DNA of 64,000 nucleotides from Paraburkholderia polaris (GTDB lineage: Bacteria > Pseudomonadota > Gammaproteobacteria > Burkholderiales > Burkholderiaceae): positions 62,001 to 126,000 of the forward strand of contig NZ_JABBGJ010000010.1 of assembly GCF_012927345.1 (NCBI RefSeq). The letters run 5' to 3'. The translations under genes were made by a program, and so were the position numbers. Each line of letters starts with the position of its first letter. Position 1 is the first letter of the stretch. The notes below the pieces were generated by a model. That model was given only the letters and a program-made list of their open reading frames with translations. It did not search any database and was not told the origin of the DNA. This document shows positions 20,793-29,678 of the stretch, one piece after another.

Positions 20793-21668
20793 TCAGCGCG
20801 CTTCGTGCGCGCCGGCTTCCAGCAGATCGGGCATGCGTTCCAGAAAGGTCTCGCCGTCGGTGCGGCCGAGGTTGTACGCGTGCACCATCTGCGACGGGCT
20901 CGTGTAATCCCAACTCGAAATCGGCACCTTGCGCGACGGCTGCACATAGAGCCGTTGCTGCACGCCGTGCGGCACGACAAACATCTGCGGCCGCGGATAA
21001 AGGCGCGTGACCATGACCAGCACGTTGCCGGGCGCATCGGCGTCGAGCGCGCCGACCGGCACGTTGTCGACCATCCCGCCATCCAGCACTGGCCGGCCGT
21101 TGCGCCGTAAAACCGGCGTGAAAGGCGGCGTACTCGACGATTGCAGAATCAGATCGGCGAGATCTTCGACCGTCGCGCAGTCCTGCGCGCACACGAATTC
21201 CGGATGAAAACCGAGCGTCTGACCGAGTGTCGGATGCAGCGTTTTGCGCACGTATTTCTCGATGTTGTACGCAATCAGGCCCGCGGCGACCGCGCTTCGC
21301 GCGCCAAGCCAGCGCGGCAGGTGCGACACGCCGATACGGATTTCGGGCGCGTCAGCGAGTGTGGAGAATTTGTCGCTGTAGATGTCGAGCAGCGCCTGGC
21401 GGTAAATCCGGTAGTGCGGAAAAACCGATTCGCCGCGCAGCAGATTGCCCCAGTACGCGTTGCGGGTATTGTGGCGCAGCGCGTCTTCGTAATAGCGCAT
21501 GACCCAGTCGGAATCGCGCGTGTAGAGCATGCACGCGGTGGCGGCGCCGGCCGAAATGGCAGCGATGACGCGCGGACGGATGTCCAGCTCCGGCTGCACC
21601 ACGTCCCAGAATCCCGCCTGCCACCAGCAGCGATTGCCGCCGCCGGCGAATACGACCTGATCGAACAT
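20793..21668 (-). CDS. Patatin-like phospholipase
   Basis: 291 residues from MFDQVVFAGGGNRCWWQAGF at 21668; the open frame extends further upstream but overlaps the next gene. The oxyanion motif is GGGNR. The nucleophile elbow is AISAG, not the usual GXSXG. The second catalytic residue is in LDGGMVDNVPVGA (DGG). The family consists of serine acyl hydrolases acting on phospholipids. It begins 44 nt after the hotdog thioesterase gene on the same strand, suggesting a small lipid-related operon. Confidence 0.85.
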   Translation of the reverse strand: MFDQVVFAGGGNRCWWQAGFWDVVQPELDIRPRVIAAISAGAATACMLYTRDSDWVMRYYEDALRHNTRNAYWGNLLRGESVFPHYRIYRQALLDIYSDKFSTLADAPEIRIGVSHLPRWLGARSAVAAGLIAYNIEKYVRKTLHPTLGQTLGFHPEFVCAQDCATVEDLADLILQSSSTPPFTPVLRRNGRPVLDGGMVDNVPVGALDADAPGNVLVMVTRLYPRPQMFVVPHGVQQRLYVQPSRKVPISSWDYTSPSQMVHAYNLGRTDGETFLERMPDLLEAGAHEAR

Positions 21669-21712
21669 CTTCGCTTTTTCCTCTAATGCAGCTTGCGGGC
21701 CCGTTTCAGGTT

Positions 21713-22117
21713 TCAGTCGAGCAGCGCGTAGGTGGTGGTGGCGTGGACGGCCATGTTGCCGGCTTCGTCGAATAATTCGACCTCGCCGAACACGAGATTG
21801 CGGCCCATGCGCAACACGCGCGCGGTGATCAGCACGTCGCCGTTGCGGACCGCGCGCATGAAACTGATGTTGAGCGAGACGGTGCTCATCGGCTTGAAGC
21901 CGCCGAGCGCGGCCGAGATGGCGACGATCATGGCCGTGTCGGCGGCCGCCATGAAGACCTGGCCGCAGATCACACCGCCCGAATGGCGAAACCCGCCGGA
22001 AAACGGCAGGCGCAAGGTTGCACTTTCTTCGTCGACCTTGACCGGGGTCAGCGTCAGCGCGCGAACCCAAGGTGCGAGGATGCGGTCGAGCAGCTCGATA
22101 ATCTCTTTGTCATCCAT
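21713..22117 (-). CDS. PaaI-family hotdog thioesterase
   Basis: 134 residues with the single hotdog-fold pattern: FRHSGGVICGQVFMAAADTAMIVAI forms the central helix region, and STVSLNISFMRAVRNGDVLITARVLRMGRN the beta-sheet. Such proteins hydrolyse acyl- or aryl-CoA thioesters in the cytoplasm. The likely partner is the patatin gene 44 nt downstream. Substrate unknown. Confidence 0.83.
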   Translation of the reverse strand: MDDKEIIELLDRILAPWVRALTLTPVKVDEESATLRLPFSGGFRHSGGVICGQVFMAAADTAMIVAISAALGGFKPMSTVSLNISFMRAVRNGDVLITARVLRMGRNLVFGEVELFDEAGNMAVHATTTYALLD

Positions 22118-22277
22118 GGCGGTCCCCGGTCGAATGCCGCGCGACGCTTCGTGCGGCAGGTGTCCGCGACATGATACCGGACGGTGAGCCGTGCGCCTTT
22201 CCGGTGCCTGACGGCAGGCAGCACAGGCACCGGGTCGCCGCCCTTCCGAGATTTTTTAAGAAATCTGCTAAAGGGGG

Positions 22278-22306
22278 TTGGCAATCTCGGAAAGTTTCGG
22301 CATAAT
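22278..22306 (+). promoter_or_regulatory. Sigma-70 promoter of tRNA-Lys
   Basis: TTGGCA (22278-22283) and CATAAT (22301-22306) with exactly 17 bp between them; the -10 ends 13 nt before the tRNA. Confidence 0.75.
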
Positions 22307-22319
22307 TTCGCTTCTGTTT

Positions 22320-22395
22320 GGGGCGTTAGCTCAGCTGGTAGAGCAGCGGACTCTTAATCCGTAGGTCGACAGTTCGAATCTGTCACGCCCCACCA
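22320..22395 (+). tRNA. tRNA-Lys (anticodon CTT)
   Basis: A 76-nt cloverleaf with an encoded CCA. The acceptor stem GGGGCGT/ACGCCCC is perfect, the D-arm is AGCTCAGCTGGTAGAGC, the anticodon loop is CTCTTAA (CTT) on stem GCGGA/TCCGT, and the T-loop is TTCGAAT. A promoter and a terminator flank it closely, and there is no integrase next to it. Confidence 0.97.
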
Positions 22396-22405
22396 AAGTT
22401 TCAAC

Positions 22406-22436
22406 AAAAAGCCCGGTCCATGCGACTGGGCTTTTT
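22406..22436 (+). terminator. Terminator after tRNA-Lys
   Basis: The stem AGCCCGGT/ACTGGGCT (22410-22417 with 22425-22432, one G-T pair) is flanked by an A run and a T run. It starts 11 nt after the tRNA. Confidence 0.88.
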
Positions 22437-22529
22437 GCTTTGCGGCGCCGGTGCCGTGTGAGCAAGCCGACTCCGCATTTCCCCCGGTAGGCCATCGGGA
22501 CTCAAGATTCGAAGCATCGGAGCCGCACC

Positions 22530-23276
22530 ATGTCCAAATCAAAACTCAACCCCGCCGATCTGGCTACGCCGCTCTCCGAAAAAGAGTTCGACGAACTCGA
22601 TGAGTTTCTGATTTCCGAGGTAACGTCGGAAGAGACGCTGACGATCGAAGGACTCGACGGTTATCTGACCGCGATGGCCATCGGGCCGACTACCGTGCCG
22701 CCGAGTTACTGGCTGCCGGGCGTGTGGGGCCCCAGCGAGGATGACGCTCCTGCATTCGAAACAATGGATCAGGCGCAGCACATTCTCGGGCTGATCTTGC
22801 GGAACATGAACGGCATCATCACCACACTGGAAGATGACCCGGATGAGTTCGAGCCGGTGTTTGGCTTCAGCCGTGTTGACGACAGCGAACGCGAATACAT
22901 CGACGGCGAAGCGTGGGCTTTCGGCTTCATGCAGGGCCTCGCCCTGGTTCGGGCAGATTGGCAAGCGCTGTTCGATAGCGAGCAGGGCCAGGCATGGCTG
23001 AGTCCGCTACATCTGATGGGCTCAGAGGATCTCACGCCGGAAGAGCTGGCGTTGATCGACACGCCGGAACAGCGCGAAGCCCTCACCAAACAGATTCCCG
23101 CCAGCATCGCCGCGATCTATCGTTTCTGGCTTCCTCACCGTCAGGCCGTCCACGAACGGAAGCTCGCGTCTGCGATGCAACGCACAGAACCGAAGGTCGG
23201 CCGCAACGATCCCTGTCCTTGCGGCAGCGGCAAGAAATTCAAAAAGTGCTGCGGCGCTGCCGACACGCTTCACTGA
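22530..23276 (+). CDS. UPF0149/YecA-family protein with SEC-C motif
   Basis: 248 residues. The N-terminal part (about 15-190) matches the YecA/UPF0149 helical family ([29 protein letters not shown]). The C-terminus ends in a zinc-binding SEC-C motif, [18 protein letters not shown], as found in SecA. These proteins are poorly characterised; SEC-C motifs bind ribosomes or SecB-like partners in known cases. It stands alone between tRNA-Lys and a LysE exporter. Confidence 0.88.
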   Translation: MSKSKLNPADLATPLSEKEFDELDEFLISEVTSEETLTIEGLDGYLTAMAIGPTTVPPSYWLPGVWGPSEDDAPAFETMDQAQHILGLILRNMNGIITTLEDDPDEFEPVFGFSRVDDSEREYIDGEAWAFGFMQGLALVRADWQALFDSEQGQAWLSPLHLMGSEDLTPEELALIDTPEQREALTKQIPASIAAIYRFWLPHRQAVHERKLASAMQRTEPKVGRNDPCPCGSGKKFKKCCGAADTLH

Positions 23277-23362
23277 AAGCAATTTCCTTCAATACACCCC
23301 TCCCTGCTGCCCGATACCGTTGAGCGTCGCAAATCCTGCGCACTCACGTATCGAGGCATCCG

Positions 23363-23950
23363 ATGACCGTCTTACTCTCCATGGCCGCCTTTGCGTTGGC
23401 CTCGTCGATTTCTCCCGGGCCAGTCAATGTCGTCGCGCTCAGCGCCGGCGCGCAACATGGATTCACCGCAAGCATGCGGCATGTGACCGGCGCGACCGTC
23501 GGGTTCACGCTGTTGCTGTTGCTGATCGGTCTGGGGCTGCATGAGTTGCTCGCGCACTTCCCCAATCTGATCGACATCGTCAAATGGGCCGGCGTCGGCT
23601 TTCTGCTTTACATGGCCTTCAAACTCGCCGTCGATGACGGCAAGCTCGGCGCGGACAAGCCCACCCGCGGGCCGTCCTTCGCATACGGCGCAGCGATGCA
23701 ATGGCTTAATCCGAAAGCATGGCTCGCTTCGCTGGCCGGCATGGGCGCCTACGCAGCCGACGGCGACGGCCGGCTCGTCTGGCAATTCACCGTGGTGTAC
23801 TTCGTGGTTTGTTATTTGTCGATTGCAAGCTGGGCATATGCCGGCACGTTCCTGCGTCGATACTTGCAGGAGCCGAAGCACGTGAGGTTATTCAATCGTG
23901 TGATGGCGGCGTTGCTCGCGGCCAGCGCGTTGTATCTGCTGATAGCGTGA
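23363..23950 (+). CDS. LysE-family translocator
   Basis: 195 residues with five to six hydrophobic segments. The N-terminal signature is SSISPGPVNVVALSAGAQHG; MQWLNPKAWLASLAG is the second conserved element. It is an inner-membrane exporter of amino acids or related small molecules with unknown substrate. It is shorter than, and clearly different from, the LysE protein at 8618-9259. Confidence 0.86.
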   Translation: MTVLLSMAAFALASSISPGPVNVVALSAGAQHGFTASMRHVTGATVGFTLLLLLIGLGLHELLAHFPNLIDIVKWAGVGFLLYMAFKLAVDDGKLGADKPTRGPSFAYGAAMQWLNPKAWLASLAGMGAYAADGDGRLVWQFTVVYFVVCYLSIASWAYAGTFLRRYLQEPKHVRLFNRVMAALLAASALYLLIA

Positions 23951-24071
23951 GGAGCGCAGCAGGATGCACTTACCAGGCGCAACCGCTTCTTCAACTGCCA
24001 CGTTGCCACGACACCATCGCCACCGGTCGCCTGAAGGTCTATTGCCCAGGCGCCCGAACGGCCAGCGAGCG

Positions 24072-24935
24072 TCAACTGCGATACTGCCCCGGCGTCGCCG
24101 CAACCAGCCGCTTGAAGGTCCGCTGCAAATGCGCCTGATCGGCAAAGCCCGCATCGAGCGCGACGTCCGCTATCGGGTAGCCGCGCCGGAGTTGCGCGCG
24201 GCTGTACTGGATGCGTCGATTGATCAGATAGGCGTGCGGCGTCATGCCATAACGCTGTTTGAAGGCGCGGATCAAGTGCGAGGCGGACAGCTCAGCCGCC
24301 TTGCAGACATCCTCCAGCTTCAGCGGACGGGTGCAGTTTTCGGCAATGAACTCCGCGGCGCGCGCGAGTTGGCCGCTCGCGTCGCAATCCGGCAAGGGCG
24401 CCGGATTCAACTTCTGTTGCACTTCCGAGAAGAACGTGAGCGCAGCGCTTTCCTTGCGCATCGACTCGCTATCGTCGTCGACGAGGATCGCGTATAGACG
24501 GTTCAAACCGTCGAACAACGTCGGGTCCGTCGTCATGGTCTGCGAGAAAGCGCGAAACGCGTGGTTGTCGCTGAAACCCAAGTCGTGTTGCAAACCCGTG
24601 AGCCAGTCAACATCAACGTGCAGCATCCGATACGACCAGCGCTCGTCGGCAACCGGGTTACACGCGTGCACGTCGTCCGGATTCATCAGCACCACCGCAC
24701 CGGCGCCGATCCATTCACTCGCGTGGCGATTCACATACGCGCTATGCCCGCCGGTGACGGCGCCGATCGAGAACGTCTCGTGCGAGTGTTTGGCATAGCA
24801 GACCTCGCGGCCATCATCGATAGAACGCGCCTCGATGAACGGCAACGCTTCATCGCGCCAGAACTTCGGTGCCGCAGCCGTCGCCGCTGAATCACTCCTA
24901 TCGTTCGTCCCGCTCATCACGTGCTCCTCGGTCAT
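24072..24935 (-). CDS. AraC-family transcriptional regulator
   Basis: 287 residues. The N-terminal cupin-type sensor (about 30-150, SHETFSIGAVTGGHSAYV and GAVVLMNPDDVHACNPV) is followed by a double helix-turn-helix (about 185-285, LKLEDVCKAAELSASHLIRAFKQ and IADVALDAGFADQAHLQRTFK). A later ATG at residue 7 is also possible. It is convergent with the LysE gene and divergent from padR. Its target is not evident; the adjacent LysE exporter is a plausible candidate because AraC/LysE pairs are common. Confidence 0.88.
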   Translation of the reverse strand: MTEEHVMSGTNDRSDSAATAAAPKFWRDEALPFIEARSIDDGREVCYAKHSHETFSIGAVTGGHSAYVNRHASEWIGAGAVVLMNPDDVHACNPVADERWSYRMLHVDVDWLTGLQHDLGFSDNHAFRAFSQTMTTDPTLFDGLNRLYAILVDDDSESMRKESAALTFFSEVQQKLNPAPLPDCDASGQLARAAEFIAENCTRPLKLEDVCKAAELSASHLIRAFKQRYGMTPHAYLINRRIQYSRAQLRRGYPIADVALDAGFADQAHLQRTFKRLVAATPGQYRS

Positions 24936-25136
24936 GCGCTTTGTCCCGTCGCAGCTTCGTCACCTGTAGATCAGGTCGTCGGCGCGCACCACATCGTAAC
25001 GGTGCAATCTGCCGTGCGCCAGCGATGGAAACAGTGCGCCCGCAGATCACCCCGAAATTCCGTGCTTGCCACGCTCAAAAATTTATAGTTATATTATGAC
25101 TAGATAAACAAAGACTAGCTCGCAGCCACCCCAACC

Positions 25137-25796
25137 ATGGTCCGCCACTCTCCGCTCGCCCTCGCTGTCCTCGCCATGCTGACTGAGGCGCCGATGCATC
25201 CGTACCGAATGCAGCAGCTCATCAAGGCACGCGGCAAAGACGAGGTCATCAACGTCGGTCAGCGCAACAGCCTGTACCAAACAATCGATCGCCTGTTGCG
25301 CGGCGACCTGATCGCCGTCCGCGAAACGGAACGCGACGGTGCATTCCCGGAACGCACGGTCTATGAAATTACCGAAGCCGGGCGCGACACCGGCCGTCTG
25401 TGGTTGCGCGAACAGCTCGCGCAACCCGCCCGCGATTTCCCTGCCTTTCCGGCCGCGCTCTCCTTCCTGCCGCTGCTCTCACCTGACGACGTATGCCGTC
25501 AGCTCGAGACCCGCATCGGCGCACTCGAGCGGGAATTGATCCGGCTCGACGACGCCACTGAACAAGCCACCCAGATGCAGGTGCCGCGGCTGTTCCTGCT
25601 CGAAGGCGAACTGGTGCGTGCGCAGCTGCTTGTCGAGCTGGAGTGGGTTCGCAGCGTGGTGTCCGATCTGAAGTCCGGCACGCTGACCTGGAGCCCGGAA
25701 TGGCTCGAAGACATTGCTCAACGCTTCACGCTGCCCGCCGGCGAATACAAATACCGGCCGGCCCAACCTGCCGCAAAGAAGGAGGCTAAGTCATGA
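25137..25796 (+). CDS. PadR-family transcriptional regulator
   Basis: 219 residues. The PadR winged helix is residues 1-80 (HSPLALAVLAMLTEAPMHPYRM, SLYQTIDRLLRGDLIAV, RTVYEITEAGRDTGRLWL), followed by a helical C-terminal dimerisation region. PadR proteins are usually repressors released by phenolic or drug-like ligands. The stop overlaps the start of the FAD monooxygenase (ATGA), so the regulator and enzyme are one operon. The AT-rich upstream stretch near 25080-25120 contains the short repeat GACTAG twice (25097 and 25112) and could be the operator. Confidence 0.88.
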   Translation: MVRHSPLALAVLAMLTEAPMHPYRMQQLIKARGKDEVINVGQRNSLYQTIDRLLRGDLIAVRETERDGAFPERTVYEITEAGRDTGRLWLREQLAQPARDFPAFPAALSFLPLLSPDDVCRQLETRIGALERELIRLDDATEQATQMQVPRLFLLEGELVRAQLLVELEWVRSVVSDLKSGTLTWSPEWLEDIAQRFTLPAGEYKYRPAQPAAKKEAKS

Positions 25797-27160
25797 ATCG
25801 TGAACCCATGGAGGTGATCGTGATCGGGGCCGGCACCGGCGGCCTCTGTCTTGCGCACGGGTTGAAGCGCGCCGGCATCAACGTAAATGTCTATGAACGC
25901 GACCGCACGCGCGCGGACGGTTTGCAGGGCTATCGCGTCGGTATCAATCCACACGGGCTGGCGTCGCTGAAAGCCTGCCTTTCGCCAGAACTTTATGCGA
26001 CGTTTCTGGCGACTTGCGCACGCACGCCCGGCCACTTCAACATCCTCACCGAACGAATGACCGAATTGCTCACGGTGCCGCTCGAAGACGAATCGATGAG
26101 CGGCGGCAAATCGGTCAGCCGGATGACGCTTAGGCAAGTGCTGCTCACGGGCCTCGAAGCGCACGTGCACTTCGACAAGACGTTCACGTCGTACGAACAG
26201 CATGCCGACGGCAGCGTCACCGCGCATTTCGAGGACGGCACCCACGCCACCGCGGATCTGCTGATCGGCGCAGACGGGGCGCGGTCGAAGGTGCGCCGCC
26301 AATTGCTGCCGCACGCGCGGCTGGAAAACACCGGCATCGTTAGCGTCGGTGCAAAAGTGCCCATGGACGAAGCGTCACGCGCGCTGCTGCCGCCCAAGGT
26401 GCTCGACGGCATTACGCTGATCAACGCGCCAAAGGGTTATGGCGGCATCGTGCATGTGATGGAATTTCCGTGGCGCGCGGACGGCAGCGGCATGAAGGAA
26501 GGCATCGGCAGTAACGATGCCGAGCTGCTCTCGGGCTGGCCTGGATTGCTCTACGACAACACACGCGACTATCTGATGTGGGGTGTCTGGGGCGCACTGC
26601 ACAACTTGCCGGCCGATCCCAAACCGCTCGGACAGGCCGCGTTACTCGCGCTCGCGACGCAGATCACCGATGGCTGGCATCCCAATCTACGCGCCCTGAT
26701 TCGCGCCTCGGATCCGTCCACCGCCTTCAGCGTCGATGTGCGCACGTCGGTTCCCGTCGACGCATGGCCGACCACCAATGTCACAGTGCTGGGTGATGCG
26801 GTGCATCTGATGACGCCGGGCCGCGGCGTCGGTGCGAACACCGCGCTGCGCGATGCCGCGCTGCTCGCCGCGCGTCTGGCCGATGCACAACAGGGCAAGC
26901 TGTCGGGTCACGACGCCGTCGCGGGTTACGAAGAGGAGATGCGCCGCTACGGCTTTCACGCAGTCGCGGAATCGCGCAAGCAGTTCGATGCGCGCGGCGC
27001 GCTGCATCGGCCGGTGGTCGGACGGATGGCGTTAAGTGCCATGCGCACCAGCTTGCGCGTGGTGAACAACGTGCCGATGCTCAAGCGCCGCATGATCGAC
27101 GCCGAGAACGAGTTTCGCGGTGCCGATCGCCACGCGGCACCCACCGAGCACGGCCAGTAA
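25793..27160 (+). CDS. FAD-dependent monooxygenase
   Basis: 455 residues. It shows an N-terminal Rossmann FAD-binding motif (VIVIGAGTGGLCLAHGLKRAG), a DG-like motif (LIGADGARSKVRRQLL) and the second FAD element (VLGDAVHLMTPGRGVGANTALRDA). This is the group A aromatic-hydroxylase layout using NAD(P)H and oxygen. The substrate is unknown; coupling to a PadR regulator suggests a phenolic compound or antibiotic. It overlaps padR by 4 nt and ends 1 nt before the convergent binding-protein gene. Confidence 0.9.
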   Translation: MNREPMEVIVIGAGTGGLCLAHGLKRAGINVNVYERDRTRADGLQGYRVGINPHGLASLKACLSPELYATFLATCARTPGHFNILTERMTELLTVPLEDESMSGGKSVSRMTLRQVLLTGLEAHVHFDKTFTSYEQHADGSVTAHFEDGTHATADLLIGADGARSKVRRQLLPHARLENTGIVSVGAKVPMDEASRALLPPKVLDGITLINAPKGYGGIVHVMEFPWRADGSGMKEGIGSNDAELLSGWPGLLYDNTRDYLMWGVWGALHNLPADPKPLGQAALLALATQITDGWHPNLRALIRASDPSTAFSVDVRTSVPVDAWPTTNVTVLGDAVHLMTPGRGVGANTALRDAALLAARLADAQQGKLSGHDAVAGYEEEMRRYGFHAVAESRKQFDARGALHRPVVGRMALSAMRTSLRVVNNVPMLKRRMIDAENEFRGADRHAAPTEHGQ

Positions 27161-27161
27161 G

Positions 27162-27956
27162 TTACTTCGACGAGACGTCGATATTGCCGAGATACTTCGC
27201 CGCCAGCGTCTTTACCGTGCCGTCGGCCTGGACCTTCGCAATCGCCGCGTTCAGCTGATCACGCAGCGCGGTGTCGCCCTTGCGAATCCCGTACGCGATG
27301 CCGCTGCCGAGGATCTTGTCATCGCGCACCGGCTGACCGACAAACGCATAGTCCTTGCCGCTAGGCTTCGACAGAAAACCCGTCTCTCCAGCCGGCGCCA
27401 GAACGAGCGTCGCATCGAGTCGACCCGCCACGAGATCCGTATAAACCTGGTTCTGGTCCTGATACGGCACGACGGTGACGCCAGCCGGTTCCCAATGCGT
27501 CTTCGCGAAGGTTTCCTGAATCGACGCCTGCAACACGCCGACGCGTTTGCCCTTCAACGATGCCGGCGTCGGCAGCAAACCGCTGTCGCGCTTTGCGATC
27601 AGTTGCGTCGGCACGCGATACACGACGGTCGTGAAATCGATCGCCTGACGGCGCTGCTCGGTGGCGTTCATCGCCGAATTGATCGCGTCGAACTTGCGGC
27701 CTTGCAGCGCTGGAATCAAGCCGTCGAACGAGGTTTCGACCCACTTGCACGTCACATGCGCGGCGACGCAGACGGCATTGCCGACGTCGATGTCGAGACC
27801 CTGCAACTCACCGTTCGGCCCTTTCGATTCGAACGGCGGATACTGCGCCTCGAGTCCGAAACGCAGCGTCGATGTGTCGGCGGCGATCGCGGCAGACGAG
27901 GCAGCAATCGACGCGAATGCGCAGGCCAGCGCCAATAGAGGCTTGAGCAATTTCAT
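27162..27956 (-). CDS. ABC transporter substrate-binding protein, polar amino-acid type
   Basis: 264 residues from the ATG at 27956, with an AGGGA ribosome site; in-frame codons to 27989 are unlikely to be used. A signal peptide (MKLLKPLLALACAFASIAASSAAIAA) is followed by a bacterial SBP family 3 domain (STLRFGLEAQYPPFESKGPNGELQGLDIDVG). It contains GLIPALQGRKFDAINSAMNATEQRR. No permease or ATPase gene is adjacent, so it is an orphan binding protein. The likely ligand is a basic amino acid or related compound, judged from family features only. Confidence 0.9.
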   Translation of the reverse strand: MKLLKPLLALACAFASIAASSAAIAADTSTLRFGLEAQYPPFESKGPNGELQGLDIDVGNAVCVAAHVTCKWVETSFDGLIPALQGRKFDAINSAMNATEQRRQAIDFTTVVYRVPTQLIAKRDSGLLPTPASLKGKRVGVLQASIQETFAKTHWEPAGVTVVPYQDQNQVYTDLVAGRLDATLVLAPAGETGFLSKPSGKDYAFVGQPVRDDKILGSGIAYGIRKGDTALRDQLNAAIAKVQADGTVKTLAAKYLGNIDVSSK

Positions 27957-28156
27957 AACGGATCCCTTTTCCTTCGATATTGTTGTCACACCAGCATGCA
28001 GTGCGCTGATGCATAACGACGCAATGGCGCGACGATCATACTGCGGTCAAAAAATGCTGCCGGTTCGCGCTACTGTCGAGCTGATCGCGTCCCTTTGCGA
28101 TCAGATCAGATCAGGTCTTCATGCGCTCACCGCGAATACCTCGCACAACCGGCGAA

Positions 28157-29311
28157 TCAGATTTCGCACAAACGCCGCGCGCCTTCGATCAAGGTGGCGT
28201 CGTCCTTCGAGAAGCTCAGGCGAATCAAACCAGAATCCGTGCCATCGGTATAGAACGCCGACAGCGGAATCGTCGCAACACGCGCATCGCGAATCAGGCG
28301 CAGCACGAAATCGCTATCGCTTTCCTCGGAGAAACCGCGAAAACGCGCGAGCATGAAGAAGCTGCCTTCGCTCGGCAACAACTCGAAGCGCGAATCGCGC
28401 AGCGCATGGGCGAGCAGATCGCGCTTCTTCTGATAAAACGCGGACAGACCGAGATAGCTCTCGCGATTGGCCAGCGCATCGACAAACGCGTATTGCATCG
28501 GGGTATCGGCAGAAAACACCATGAACTGATGGACTTTACGAATCTCATCCATGAGCGCGGCGGGCGCGAGGCAGTAGCCGATGCGCCAACCGGTCACGTG
28601 ATACGACTTGCCGAACGACGACACGATCACGCTACGCTCCGCGAGCTCAGAGTCGCAGGCCATGCTCTGATGTTTGGCGCCGTCGAACACCACGTGTTCG
28701 TAGACTTCGTCGGCAAGAATCACGATGTCGGTGTTGCGCGTCACGGCCTTCAGACGCGCGATGTCGGCCTCGCTGAACACGGTCGCGGTCGGGTTGTGCG
28801 GCGTGTTGATGATGATCATGCGCGTCTTCGGCGTGATCGCGGCGGCGACCTCGTCCCAGTCCACGCGGAAATCGCTCAACGACAGTTTGATCGGGATCGG
28901 CGTCGCGCCTTGCAGGCGAACGATCGGGCCGTAGCTATCGAACGACGGCTCGAAGTAAATCACTTCATCGCCGGGGTGCACCAACGCGCTGATCGTGGAA
29001 TACAGGCCTTCGCTGGCGCTGGCGATCACGGTAACTTCGCTCGACGGGTCGTAGCGCACGCCGTACAGCGTCTCGACTTTCTCGGCGAGCGCTTCGCGCA
29101 GGGTGGCGATGCCGGCCATCGGCGCGTACTGATTATGACCGGCGCGCATGGCTTGCGCGACACCGTCGACCAGTTTCGCGTCGGGCGCGAAATTCGGCGC
29201 ACCTTGCGACAGGTTCAGCGCATCGTGTTGTGCGGCCAGTTGGCCGATCACGGTAAAAATCGTTGTGCCTACGTCAGGCAGTTTCGAGCGGGCTTGCATG
29301 GCGCTCTGCAT
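28157..29311 (-). CDS. PLP-dependent aminotransferase (class I/II, YbdL-like)
   Basis: 384 residues. It has the fold-type I aminotransferase pattern: NLSQGAPNFAPDAKLVDGV near the N-terminus, NTPHNPTATVFSEADI, the PLP-binding ADEVYEH, the Schiff-base lysine in SSFGKSYHVTGWRIGY, and an Arg in GLIRLSFSK for the substrate carboxylate. The best family match is the methionine aminotransferase YbdL. It could provide transamination of methionine or a related amino acid. It stands alone, with a palindrome 39 nt upstream of its start. Confidence 0.88.
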   Translation of the reverse strand: MQSAMQARSKLPDVGTTIFTVIGQLAAQHDALNLSQGAPNFAPDAKLVDGVAQAMRAGHNQYAPMAGIATLREALAEKVETLYGVRYDPSSEVTVIASASEGLYSTISALVHPGDEVIYFEPSFDSYGPIVRLQGATPIPIKLSLSDFRVDWDEVAAAITPKTRMIIINTPHNPTATVFSEADIARLKAVTRNTDIVILADEVYEHVVFDGAKHQSMACDSELAERSVIVSSFGKSYHVTGWRIGYCLAPAALMDEIRKVHQFMVFSADTPMQYAFVDALANRESYLGLSAFYQKKRDLLAHALRDSRFELLPSEGSFFMLARFRGFSEESDSDFVLRLIRDARVATIPLSAFYTDGTDSGLIRLSFSKDDATLIEGARRLCEI

Positions 29312-29349
29312 AAGGCTTTCTCCCTTTCTTCATCCGGCAGCGGATTCGC

Positions 29350-29373
29350 GGACTGCCAACTGCGCGGCAGTCC
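29350..29373. repeat. Inverted repeat upstream of the aminotransferase
   Basis: An 8-bp perfect stem GGACTGCC/GGCAGTCC with an 8-nt spacer, 39 nt upstream of the start codon. There is no T run, so an operator or leader hairpin is likelier than a terminator. Confidence 0.5.
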
Positions 29374-29630
29374 CATCCAGTTCGATGATTAGGCATCAGC
29401 CAAAGAACGGTCACAATCGAAACTTTGTCATGCGCGGCATGCGTTTACGTCATGGCTCGCGCAATGCCGTGCTGGGACGGGCTAAGGCAATGAAATCGGG
29501 GGGTTTGGGGGAGAAATGCAGCCGCGCGGGAAGCGCGGAAACCGGCGGAGGTATGACGTAATGTGATGCGCGGCGGTGATGGGGCGTTGCGATTTGCTGC
29601 GATGACGCGCAGCGATGGTGCGGACCAACT

Positions 29631-29656
29631 CGGCTGCGACCAGGCGGTCGCAGCCG
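29631..29656 (-). terminator. Hairpin after dbpA
   Basis: An 11-bp perfect stem CGGCTGCGACC/GGTCGCAGCCG with a 4-nt loop, 22 nt after the dbpA stop. It lacks a clear T run on the minus strand, so termination is likely but not certain. Confidence 0.55.
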
Positions 29657-29678
29657 TCAAAAGCAAACTAGTCAGCGA

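Larger units (their letters stand above)
29312..29678. other. Intergenic region between the aminotransferase and dbpA
   Basis: 367 nt with two inverted repeats (listed separately) and no recognisable gene. Confidence 0.6.

Noticed and set aside
22320..22395. tRNA-Lys as an integration site
   Set aside because: No integrase gene and no downstream repeat of the tRNA 3' end was found; neighbours are ordinary chromosomal genes.
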